Position numbers and translations under genes: made by a program. A stretch of 8,796 nucleotides of DNA, from assembly GCA_964573715.1 (NCBI GenBank), contig CAZNKR010000062.1:1-8796 (forward strand), written 5' to 3'. Below, in pieces: positions 1-7,224 of the stretch; positions within the stretch are counted from its first letter, which is position 1; each line of letters starts with the position of its first letter. This stretch comes from SVEL01 sp964573715. GTDB taxonomy: Bacteria; Bacillota; Clostridia; Lachnospirales; Lachnospiraceae. A model generated the notes under the pieces. It was not told where the DNA came from and did no database searches. It saw only the letters and a list, made by a program, of their open reading frames with translations.

Positions 1-2
1 TT

Positions 3-131
3 AGCAAGTTCATAAAAAGATTTCTCAAAGATCCTTATAGGAGTGAAGATACAGAATGGATTAGGAATTTAGCCGCAACGAAAGGATTTAGTATTAAAGA
101 AAAATTGGCGGCGTTAAGTAAATTACTGTAA
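3..131 (+). CDS. C-terminal end of an unrecognised protein (partial, cut by window start)
   Basis: An open frame enters from the left edge and ends at TAA 129-131, giving 42 residues. It is rich in Lys, Leu and Ala, with a predicted helical end (IKEKLAALSKLL). The codon choice resembles the neighbouring genes (AAA, GAA, TTA, AGA), which supports real coding. I see no domain, membrane segment or catalytic motif in this short tail and do not recognise the family. The stop lies about 70 bases before the most likely start of the next gene, so the two could share a transcript. A chance open frame of this length is possible, so confidence is moderate. Confidence 0.45.
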   Translation, partial: SKFIKRFLKDPYRSEDTEWIRNLAATKGFSIKEKLAALSKLL

Positions 132-201
132 CTATAACAAATATTGGAGGATCATGTAGAGATGCATGGTCCTTTTTGCAATATATGAGAGAGACGATAA
201 T

Positions 202-720
202 ATGTATGTGTTTTGTTCGAAGGCATTAGCAGATGCCTTAAATATCAAGAAAAATGAATTGCATAAAGTGTCCGCAGGTGTTCAGATTGATGATTTATAC
301 GCCTGGCATGGTCATATAACAAAGCTTAATGGAAAGAATACAATTATCCTAATGAATGACAGGACGATGTATTCTCTGATTTTCAGAAATGAATTGCCAA
401 GGAATGCAGATAAGTTTGCAGAATTAGTCAAAGAAGCTATCCCATATACAATGGAAGTGGGTGGCTTCAATAAGCCTGAAATTGATAAGTATATGGCTGT
501 TGTGGGTGAAATAATATTTGCAGAGAAAGCTGACAGGCAAATGACAGGTAACCTTACCAGAATGTTTCTTGATATGGAATATACCGGACATAGATGGCTG
601 GAAGATGAGAGCATTCAGGCGGAACAGGCAGCGTTTGAAAACAATGGAATTAGGCGGCTGGGGAAAGAATATGTGAAGTCGTTTGAACGGATGCTGGATG
701 AATTGGTTTTGTGGGTGTAA
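202..720 (+). CDS. DUF6933-like domain protein of unknown function
   Basis: This encodes a soluble protein of about 172 residues with no signal peptide or membrane segment. The start region (MYVFCSKALADAL) and the central stretch, WHGH at residues 35-38 followed by NGKNTIILMNDRTMYSLI at 43-60, resemble from memory the DUF6933 family: a short beta strand with Cys-(Thr/Ser)-Lys, a 'WH' segment, then 'k.vvlMNd.t.y.l.l'. The biochemical function of that family is not known to me. The frame is open from ATG 166, but I prefer ATG 202 because it matches the usual family beginning and has a purine-rich GAGAGAGA (187-194) seven bases upstream; the better TTGGAGG (144-150) lies 15 bases before ATG 166. 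The gene lies upstream of the operon promoter and is probably not part of the helicase operon. Family assignment is moderately sure. Confidence 0.75.
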   Translation: MYVFCSKALADALNIKKNELHKVSAGVQIDDLYAWHGHITKLNGKNTIILMNDRTMYSLIFRNELPRNADKFAELVKEAIPYTMEVGGFNKPEIDKYMAVVGEIIFAEKADRQMTGNLTRMFLDMEYTGHRWLEDESIQAEQAAFENNGIRRLGKEYVKSFERMLDELVLWV

Positions 721-724
721 TTAA

Positions 725-770
725 ATATGTTTACAGCAGGGGCAGCTGTGGGTTCATGCTGTAAACATAT
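725..770. repeat. Perfect 14-bp inverted repeat with 18-base loop
   Basis: The arm ATATGTTTACAGCA (725-738) is matched exactly by its reverse complement TGCTGTAAACATAT (757-770). The 18-base spacer is G-rich and contains CAGCTG. The repeat begins five bases after the DUF6933-type gene stops and ends 51 bases before the -35 box of the operon promoter. It has no T-run on either side, so it does not look like a standard intrinsic terminator. It could be an RNA hairpin protecting the upstream transcript, a regulator binding site, or a recombination or element-boundary relic. Which of these is unknown. Confidence 0.85.
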
Positions 771-821
771 AGCAACTATGACGATAAATTGATAAATTGG
801 GAATTATTCCTACGATTTCTG

Positions 822-850
822 TTGAAAATGTTCGGATAAGGGAATATAAT
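822..850 (+). promoter_or_regulatory. Predicted sigma-A promoter of the helicase/nuclease operon
   Basis: TTGAAA at 822-827 is separated by exactly 17 bases from a perfect TATAAT at 845-850, close to the consensus for the housekeeping sigma factor. Transcription would begin near 857, about 67 bases before ATG 924. It is the only strong promoter I noticed in the window, and all downstream genes are closely packed on the same strand, so it probably serves the whole operon. The rest of the 721-890 gap holds the inverted repeat at 725-770 and no gene that I can support. Confidence 0.75.
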
Positions 851-923
851 TAAATTGGTATTTTATATTTGGAGATGGCGATAAAAAGTATTGGAGGAAA
901 GGGCAAACGGCCTTTATACAGAG

Positions 924-3900
924 ATGGACTTTTTTTTACGAATACTGAGCTTCGGTGAAAAACTGAGTCAAAAGAAGATTTACTCAGAGCCAAGTTCGGA
1001 ATGTAGAAAATTACATGAGTTTCAGGAAAAGCTGGATTCTTTATTAGCCGGAAAGAATTATGTAGCTAGAAGTGATTATTCGGAGCTGATTCCTGAATAT
1101 AAAGAAACGATTGAATTCTTCAGGGTTTTGCAGAATAGCAAGATGCTGAAGCGTTATTGTGCCCAAAATGGATATGAAGAGAAAACGGTTCTTCATGTAA
1201 TAGAATTGTATGATCATCTCGAAGAAAAGATAGATGAAGCAAATGAGTTGTTTATTAACCATCAAATGATGGCTGAGAAAGAATATCTCGATAATATTTT
1301 AAAGGATGTTGATCCAGTAATTATGCTTGATGAGGATCAAAGAAAAGTCATTCTCACAGACGAGGACTATTGCCTGGTTATTGCAGGAGCCGGAGCTGGA
1401 AAGACAACAACAGTAGCAGCGAAAGTTAAATATTTGGTTGAGAAGAAGGGAATAGAACCAAGAGATATTTTGGTGATTTCTTTTACAAATAAAGCTGTAG
1501 GAGAGTTGCGCGAAAAAATAAACAAGGATTTGCATATAGATTGTCCTATTGCAACATTCCATTCAACCGGAAATGCTATTTTGAGAATAAATGATCCTGA
1601 GCCACTGAATATCTTTGATGGATCAAAGCTGTATTTCCTTTTACAAGATTATTTTAAACAATCAATTCTTACAAATGAGGCATTAGTAAATAACCTCATT
1701 ATGTTCTTTACGTCTTATTTTGAAGCTCCTTACGAAGGGGCTGATTTGAATGAATTCTTTAATAAAACTGCAAAGGCAAATTACACAACTATGCGAAGCG
1801 AATTAGATGAATTCCGCAGGGAGGTAGTTGATGCCAGAACAAAGAAGAAGATCACAATTCAAAATGAAGTGTTGCGTTCATATCAGGAGGTTCAAATCGC
1901 AAACTTTTTATACCTCAATAACATAGAGTATGAATATGAACCAATCTATCTATATAATATTACATTCTCAAGGAAGCCATATACTCCAGACTTTGTGATT
2001 AAGCAAGGGGATAAGGTGGCATATATTGAACACTTTGGTGTCACTGAAGATGGATATAATAATAGATTTTCAGAGGAAGAATTAGAGAGATATAAGCATA
2101 GTGTCAATGATAAAGTAAAGCTTCATAGAGACCACGGAACGACTTTAATCTATACATTTTCAGAATTTAAAGATAAGAGAAGTCTGTTAAAACATCTGCA
2201 GGAAAAGCTTGAGGCAGCTGGATTTGAATTAACTCCAAGATCAAATAAGGAAATCATGGATAAGCTTATTTCTTCTGAGGAATCTAGGTATGTACGTAAG
2301 CTTGTAAATCTGATTTGTAGATTTATAACGAACTTTAAGACCAACGGATTCGATGTGGATGAGTTTGATAGAATGTATCATTCTACAACCAACGTAAGAT
2401 CAAAATTATTTTTAAACATTTGCCAAGACTGTTATCTGGAATACCAGAGATATTTGAAGGAAAAAAATGCTGTAGATTTTGAAGATATGATAAATGAATC
2501 TGCAAGAGTACTGCGTCAAGTAAAGGAGATGAAGGAGAAGCTTCACTTCAAATATATTATTGTAGACGAGTATCAGGATATTTCCAGACAGCGTTTTGAT
2601 TTAACAACTGCTCTCTCAGGGGTTTGTGATGGAAAAATAATTGCTGTTGGAGATGATTGGCAGTCGATATATGCTTTCAGTGGTTCGGATATTTCTTTAT
2701 TCACAAAATTCCAGGAAAAAATGGGATATGCGAAATTATTGAAAATAGTTCGTACATATAGAAATGCACAGGATGTTATTGATATTGCTGGAAATTTTAT
2801 CCAAAAGAATCCGACACAGATTGAAAAACAATTAATCTCTCCAAAGACTATTGAGGATCCAGTAATAATTTACACATATGATAATTCATACAAACAAAGA
2901 GGCGATGATAGAAGAGGTGGAGCATTATACGCTACTGCTAATGCGGTAGAGACAGCGCTTGATCAAATCATTGAATATAACCGAAATGCGGGGAAGAAAG
3001 ATGATGGATTGATACTTCTCCTAGGAAGATATGGATTTGATGGAGATTATTTAGAGCGTTCTGGTTTATTTGAGTACAAGACAAGAGGAAGTAAACTAAA
3101 ATCGGTAAAATATCCTCAACTTGATATTACTTTTATGACAGTGCACATGGCAAAAGGTCTTGGATATGACAATGTAATTGTTGTAAACGGTAAAAATGAA
3201 ACCTATGGATTCCCTTCAAAAATTGAAGATGACCCAGTTCTGTCTTTTGTTATAAAGGGTGATAATTCAATTGACTATGCAGAAGAAAGAAGATTATTCT
3301 ATGTAGCGATGACAAGAACAAAGAATAGAGTATATTTTATTGCTCCAGAACAAAATCCTTCCGAGTTTTTATTAGAGATAAAGCATGATTATAAGAGCGT
3401 AGTGCTAAAAGGAAAGTGGAACGAGGAGGAGATAAAGCAGAATACAACAAGGAAAATTTGTCCGATATGTGGATATCCATTGCAGTTTAGATATAAGAAT
3501 GCATATGGATTGAAATTATATATGTGTACAAATGACCAAGAAATGTGCGGCTTTATGACCAATGATATAAAAGCTGGAAAGCTGGCCATTATGAAGTGTG
3601 ATAAGTGTCGTGATGGATATCTAATAGCAAAAAGTGCCGGAAATGGGTATTTTCTTGGATGTACCAATTATAAAAATGATAAGACCGGTTGCAATAACAC
3701 AATAGGAACAAATGAGTATCTTACATTAAAAAATATCGAACCAGACTTTGCTGAGCCATTTGTTTCAGCAGTTTCGGTAATACCTGTGGAAGAGAAGAAA
3801 AAGCAAGAGGAGATAGTGCATCTTGAAGTAAAAAAGAGTGAAACTCCTATTGTAGAAAAAAAAGAAATTGTGACGGTTCCACAAAAGCTAGATGAGGTAA

Positions 3901-4319
3901 TAGCTTCAGAAAATGCTTCTGGGGGGCTTACTTATAAAGGAAAAGAGCTGATGGAACTTGCAAGGAATACCATTAGTTGCTTGAGTCATATCAGTGAAAA
4001 CTATTATTTCGGAATTTCGATTCTTATAAGTGTACTACGTGGGGGCAACAGGAAACAAATAGCAAAGCATAAGCTGAATGAAGTCGCTGAATACGGTATT
4101 TATGCTGACATGAGTAGAGATGACATGAGAGCAGTTGTTCAGTGGATGATTAATAATCATTATATGCTTAAGACAAAGGCAAAATATCCTGTTCTGCATC
4201 CAACATACAACGGAAATCATTTTGATGAATGTATTACAAAGAAGCAGATTAAAGATTTGAAAAAATATTTGGAAGACCCAAATAGAGAAGTGTTTGAAGA
4301 AGAGGATTCCGAAGACTAG
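924..4319 (+). CDS. UvrD/HelD-like SF1 helicase with inserted nuclease-like block, zinc ribbons and C-terminal RQC domain
   Basis: Predicted ATP-dependent 3'-5' DNA helicase of about 1131 residues, cytoplasmic. Helicase motifs seen (numbered from ATG 924): Walker A GAGAGKTT 154-161, Ia SFTNKAV 186-192, TFHS 211-214, motif II VDEYQD 547-552, motif III GDDWQSIYAFSGSD 576-589, motif IV VRTYRN 609-614, motif V TVHMAKGLGYDNVIV 739-753, motif VI RRLFYVAMTRT 789-799. Between Ia and II lies a PD-(D/E)XK-like insert: Glu322, Pro-Asp356-Phe, Glu369-His-Phe, then Lys399/His401, as in nuclease-bearing DNA helicase IV relatives. Two C4 zinc ribbons follow (Cys846, 849, 868, 875 and Cys892, 895, 913, 923), then a charged linker (about 940-1000). 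An RQC-like winged helix (about 1002-1099, VLRGGN at 1037 and YGI at 1057) ends the protein. An RQC domain is unusual on a UvrD-type protein. The start is uncertain: TTG 891 is also in frame, and neither has a well-spaced ribosome site. First gene of the operon. Confidence 0.93.
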   Translation: MDFFLRILSFGEKLSQKKIYSEPSSECRKLHEFQEKLDSLLAGKNYVARSDYSELIPEYKETIEFFRVLQNSKMLKRYCAQNGYEEKTVLHVIELYDHLEEKIDEANELFINHQMMAEKEYLDNILKDVDPVIMLDEDQRKVILTDEDYCLVIAGAGAGKTTTVAAKVKYLVEKKGIEPRDILVISFTNKAVGELREKINKDLHIDCPIATFHSTGNAILRINDPEPLNIFDGSKLYFLLQDYFKQSILTNEALVNNLIMFFTSYFEAPYEGADLNEFFNKTAKANYTTMRSELDEFRREVVDARTKKKITIQNEVLRSYQEVQIANFLYLNNIEYEYEPIYLYNITFSRKPYTPDFVIKQGDKVAYIEHFGVTEDGYNNRFSEEELERYKHSVNDKVKLHRDHGTTLIYTFSEFKDKRSLLKHLQEKLEAAGFELTPRSNKEIMDKLISSEESRYVRKLVNLICRFITNFKTNGFDVDEFDRMYHSTTNVRSKLFLNICQDCYLEYQRYLKEKNAVDFEDMINESARVLRQVKEMKEKLHFKYIIVDEYQDISRQRFDLTTALSGVCDGKIIAVGDDWQSIYAFSGSDISLFTKFQEKMGYAKLLKIVRTYRNAQDVIDIAGNFIQKNPTQIEKQLISPKTIEDPVIIYTYDNSYKQRGDDRRGGALYATANAVETALDQIIEYNRNAGKKDDGLILLLGRYGFDGDYLERSGLFEYKTRGSKLKSVKYPQLDITFMTVHMAKGLGYDNVIVVNGKNETYGFPSKIEDDPVLSFVIKGDNSIDYAEERRLFYVAMTRTKNRVYFIAPEQNPSEFLLEIKHDYKSVVLKGKWNEEEIKQNTTRKICPICGYPLQFRYKNAYGLKLYMCTNDQEMCGFMTNDIKAGKLAIMKCDKCRDGYLIAKSAGNGYFLGCTNYKNDKTGCNNTIGTNEYLTLKNIEPDFAEPFVSAVSVIPVEEKKKQEEIVHLEVKKSETPIVEKKEIVTVPQKLDEVIASENASGGLTYKGKELMELARNTISCLSHISENYYFGISILISVLRGGNRKQIAKHKLNEVAEYGIYADMSRDDMRAVVQWMINNHYMLKTKAKYPVLHPTYNGNHFDECITKKQIKDLKKYLEDPNREVFEEEDSED

Positions 4320-4342
4320 AAAGGTTGTTGTGGGTGGTTGCT

Positions 4343-6967
4343 ATGAGTAGCGATTCTAATTTTGAAAAAGATTATATGGACGACTCCTCTTGGAATAATC
4401 TGTTTGAAATGGCAGAAAATTATGAAGAGATGGAGGATGTTCCGGTCTATGAAAATGTAAACTTTTATGAGAATTCCTCTGTGAGAGATGAAAGATATCA
4501 TACACCGGAGGAAGCTTTGAAAGTTCTATTTGGATATGATTCTTTTAGACCGGGGCAAAAAGAAGTTATCGAAAGCATTTTATCAGGAAAAGATGCTTTT
4601 GCTGTTATGCCAACTGGCGCGGGCAAGTCCGTATGTTATCAGATTCCAGCAATGCTATTGCCAGGAATTACTCTAGTAATATCGCCATTGATTTCTTTGA
4701 TGCAAGATCAGGTAAAAGCCTTGAATGAGGCTGGCGTTTCAGCTACATTTATCAATAGTGCGCTTTCGGAAACCGCTTATTTTGAAACAATAAGAAAGGC
4801 AAAGCAAGGCTTATATAAAATAATATATGTGGCTCCAGAGCGACTTGTAACTGACGGTTTTCTTGAGCTAGCGCAAAATGTGTGTATATCTATGATTACA
4901 GTGGATGAAGCTCATTGTATTTCTCAGTGGGGACAAGATTTTAGACCTAGTTATATGAAAATCGTCGGATTTGTAAGAACGCTTGCAAATAGACCAATTC
5001 TAAGTGCGTTTACAGCTACTGCAACTGAGACAGTTCGGGATGATATTGTTTGTACCTTAGGACTCAATAAACCTTACATATTAGTAACAGGTTTTGATAG
5101 AGACAATTTATTCTTTCAGGTAGATAAACCAAGAAATAAGGACGAGTATGTATTAGATTATATTTCAAAACATCCAAATGTTAGTGGCATTGTATATTGT
5201 GCGACAAGGAAGAATGTTGACAAGTTATATGATTTGCTTAAGGACAGAGGAGTATCTGTAGCTAAATATCATGCTGGAATGGGGCAGACAGAAAGAAAAA
5301 AGATGCAGGATGACTTCGTGTTCGATTACACAAGTATTGTTGTTGCAACGAATGCTTTTGGAATGGGAATAGATAAGTCTAACGTGCGTTTTGTAATTCA
5401 CTATAACATGCCACAAAGTATGGAGAATTACTATCAGGAAGCTGGAAGAGCAGGAAGAGATGGATTAGATTCCAAATGCATCCTATTGTTCTCGCCTCAA
5501 GATATAGTCATCAATAGATTCTTGCTAGACCATAAAGAAATGTCAGATTTAGATCCAGTTGATAGGGAAACTGTTAAAGAGCGAGATACAAAACGTCTCC
5601 AGATAATGGAGAGATATTGTTATACAACAGAGTGCCTGCGCAATTATATTCTTAAGTATTTTGGTGAGAATCCAGAAAAACCATGTGAAGATTGTGGAAA
5701 TTGTCTGCGTGAGTTCGAAACATTGGATATGACAGATGCAGCTAAGAAAATAATTAACTGTGTATATGAGGCAAAGGGGCGATATGGCAAGGGAATAATC
5801 ATAGACACTGTTGCAGGAGCAAAAACTGCGAGGTTAGAGGAAATCGGTGCAACAGATTATAAATCATATGGTGCTCTTTCCGCATTCAATAAGAATTTGC
5901 TTAAGAGATTAATTGAGCAATTGGTATTAGAAGGATATCTCTTGGTTGGAGATTATCAGGTTATTAAACTTGGTGATATCTCGGAATTGAAAAATCCGGA
6001 GACAAAGGTCCTGGTAAAAATAACAGATGAAGACAAGCTCCCGGAGAGGACGACCAAGGTAAAGAAGGTCTCAAAGGGTATGGAATCCCTTACATCAGCA
6101 GGTTTCAAGCTGTTCGACAAGTTAAGAGAACTTAGACTTGAGATTGCAAGAGAAGAGGGGATGCCACCATATATCATTTTTAGTGATAAAACACTTATTG
6201 ATATGGCAGCAAAGGTTCCTTCTTCAAAAAGCGAAATGTTAGCAGTTTCTGGCGTTGGAGAAAATAAGTACATCAAATATGGAGATAGATTTTTGGGATT
6301 AATTGGAAAAACAACCGAAGACTATCCGGAGTTAATAAAAACAAAAGAAAATGCAGAGCGGTCTACAGTATCTGTGTCTAAAATAAAAAAGAAGAAAAAG
6401 GCGGGCAAGGAAGAATTCTATTTACTGCAGGAGGAAGCAGATAAATATCAATACACTGACTATTTGTATATCTCAGAAATCAGAGATGAAATAAATCGTA
6501 TTTGTGTCCGTGAGAATGTTAAGAAGCTTCCAGCAACGCGACTTACAGAGATTTTGGTGTCGGAGGACGTAATTAAGGAAAAAGAAGACGCAGGAAAATA
6601 CGCAAAAGCTCCTACCGAAAAGGGCAGTCAGCTTGGTGTAAAAGTGATTGATAAGGTTAGCGAAAAGGGAAACGCATATACTGTGCTTCAATATCCAATA
6701 GGAATTCAGAAAATGTTGGTCGAGAGCTTTATTAGCGAAGAAAAACAAGGAGAAGAAGAAACTGAGCTAATGGCAGAAAGTGCCTGGCTTGCCCAAAAGC
6801 GTGAGGAACATGCAGGGGCATATATGCCTTGGACTGATGAAGAAGATAGACGGTTAACCAATGAGTTTAAGAGTGGTCAGTTTAGTACTCGGGAGTTATC
6901 CGAAATTCATGGTAGAACATCAGGGGCCATTAGGGAAAGGTTAAAGAGATTAAAGCTAATAGAGTAA
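4343..6967 (+). CDS. recQ: RecQ-family ATP-dependent DNA helicase with RQC, HRDC and C-terminal SANT/Myb-like extension
   Basis: Predicted 3'-5' SF2 DNA helicase of 874 residues, well above the roughly 600 of E. coli RecQ. Seen in order: an acidic N-terminal extension (1-52); motif 0 FGYDSFRPGQ 63-72; Walker A MPTGAGKS 89-96; DEAH box 188-191; SAFTATAT 221-228; motif VI QEAGRAGRDG 365-374; zinc-site cysteines 431, 448, 451 and 454; RQC winged helix about 462-542; HRDC about 584-656; a lysine run near 681-690; a predicted winged-helix-like region about 700-794 containing PTEKG; and a C-terminal SANT/Myb-like helix-turn-helix (WTDEED 830-835, then GRTSGAIRERLKRLKLIE). ATG 4343 is preferred over TTG 4325 because GGGTGG lies just upstream. 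The gene begins 23 bases after the UvrD-like gene, so co-expression is likely. The extra domains and context suggest a specialised accessory RecQ rather than the housekeeping copy. Family call is firm; the C-terminal domain names are inferred from patterns. Confidence 0.95.
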   Translation: MSSDSNFEKDYMDDSSWNNLFEMAENYEEMEDVPVYENVNFYENSSVRDERYHTPEEALKVLFGYDSFRPGQKEVIESILSGKDAFAVMPTGAGKSVCYQIPAMLLPGITLVISPLISLMQDQVKALNEAGVSATFINSALSETAYFETIRKAKQGLYKIIYVAPERLVTDGFLELAQNVCISMITVDEAHCISQWGQDFRPSYMKIVGFVRTLANRPILSAFTATATETVRDDIVCTLGLNKPYILVTGFDRDNLFFQVDKPRNKDEYVLDYISKHPNVSGIVYCATRKNVDKLYDLLKDRGVSVAKYHAGMGQTERKKMQDDFVFDYTSIVVATNAFGMGIDKSNVRFVIHYNMPQSMENYYQEAGRAGRDGLDSKCILLFSPQDIVINRFLLDHKEMSDLDPVDRETVKERDTKRLQIMERYCYTTECLRNYILKYFGENPEKPCEDCGNCLREFETLDMTDAAKKIINCVYEAKGRYGKGIIIDTVAGAKTARLEEIGATDYKSYGALSAFNKNLLKRLIEQLVLEGYLLVGDYQVIKLGDISELKNPETKVLVKITDEDKLPERTTKVKKVSKGMESLTSAGFKLFDKLRELRLEIAREEGMPPYIIFSDKTLIDMAAKVPSSKSEMLAVSGVGENKYIKYGDRFLGLIGKTTEDYPELIKTKENAERSTVSVSKIKKKKKAGKEEFYLLQEEADKYQYTDYLYISEIRDEINRICVRENVKKLPATRLTEILVSEDVIKEKEDAGKYAKAPTEKGSQLGVKVIDKVSEKGNAYTVLQYPIGIQKMLVESFISEEKQGEEETELMAESAWLAQKREEHAGAYMPWTDEEDRRLTNEFKSGQFSTRELSEIHGRTSGAIRERLKRLKLIE

Positions 6968-7012
6968 GTAATAGAGTTTATAGTGTGTTGTTGATTTTGT
7001 GGAGGACATAAC

Positions 7013-7192
7013 ATGGAATATTTAACAACAGCAGAGTTTGCAGAAAAATGGGGAATCTCTCAAAGAAGAGTTGGAATATATTGTAAAGAAGGCAGGCTGG
7101 AAGGCGCTATGATAAAAGGAAAAACATGGTTAATTCCTGCAGACGCCAAGAAGCCTGAGGATCCAAGAAAGACTAAAAAGAACGCAGAATAA
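7013..7192 (+). CDS. Small MerR/excisionase-like helix-turn-helix DNA-binding protein
   Basis: This encodes a 59-residue protein that opens with EYLTTAEFAEKWGISQRRV, a winged helix-turn-helix of the MerR/AlpA/excisionase type. It continues with IYCKEGRLEGA and the wing-like GKTWLIPADAKKP, and ends in a short basic tail. The whole protein is just the DNA-binding domain; there is no effector or catalytic part. The start is well supported: GGAGGA at 7001-7006 lies six bases before ATG 7013. It sits 45 bases after the RecQ gene and 29 before the HNH gene, inside the operon. Plausible roles are an autoregulator of the cassette, a DNA-targeting subunit of a complex with the neighbours, or a relic of an excisionase. 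The sequence does not choose between them. Confidence 0.88.
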   Translation: MEYLTTAEFAEKWGISQRRVGIYCKEGRLEGAMIKGKTWLIPADAKKPEDPRKTKKNAE

Positions 7193-7206
7193 TGCTGTTT
7201 TGATAG

Positions 7207-7224
7207 AGAGAAGGTGAGATATTG
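7207..7224 (+). promoter_or_regulatory. Ribosome binding site supporting a TTG start for the HNH gene
   Basis: AGAGAAGG at 7207-7214 is followed after seven bases by TTG 7222-7224, the normal spacing for translation initiation. No ATG in the same frame has comparable support nearby; the first in-frame ATG (Met22) would remove the N-terminal region. This makes a TTG start likely and may keep expression of the nuclease-like gene low. Confidence 0.6.

Noticed and set aside
105..138. Promoter for the DUF6933-type gene (TTGGCG ... TATAAC)
   Set aside because: The two boxes are 22 bases apart, too far for a normal sigma-A promoter, and I found no better pair.
312..614. Minus-strand open frame of 100 codons opposite the DUF6933-type gene
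   Set aside because: It lies wholly inside a better-supported gene, has no convincing ribosome site and shows no recognisable domain; it is an antisense shadow.
725..770. Intrinsic transcription terminator for the DUF6933-type gene
   Set aside because: The stem is perfect but A+T-rich at its base and is not followed by a T-run in either direction, so it is reported as an inverted repeat only.
875..958. Separate 27-residue leader peptide gene from ATG 875
   Set aside because: GGAG directly abuts the ATG, leaving no spacing for a ribosome site, and the peptide has no attenuation-like codon run. It is mentioned only in connection with the start ambiguity.
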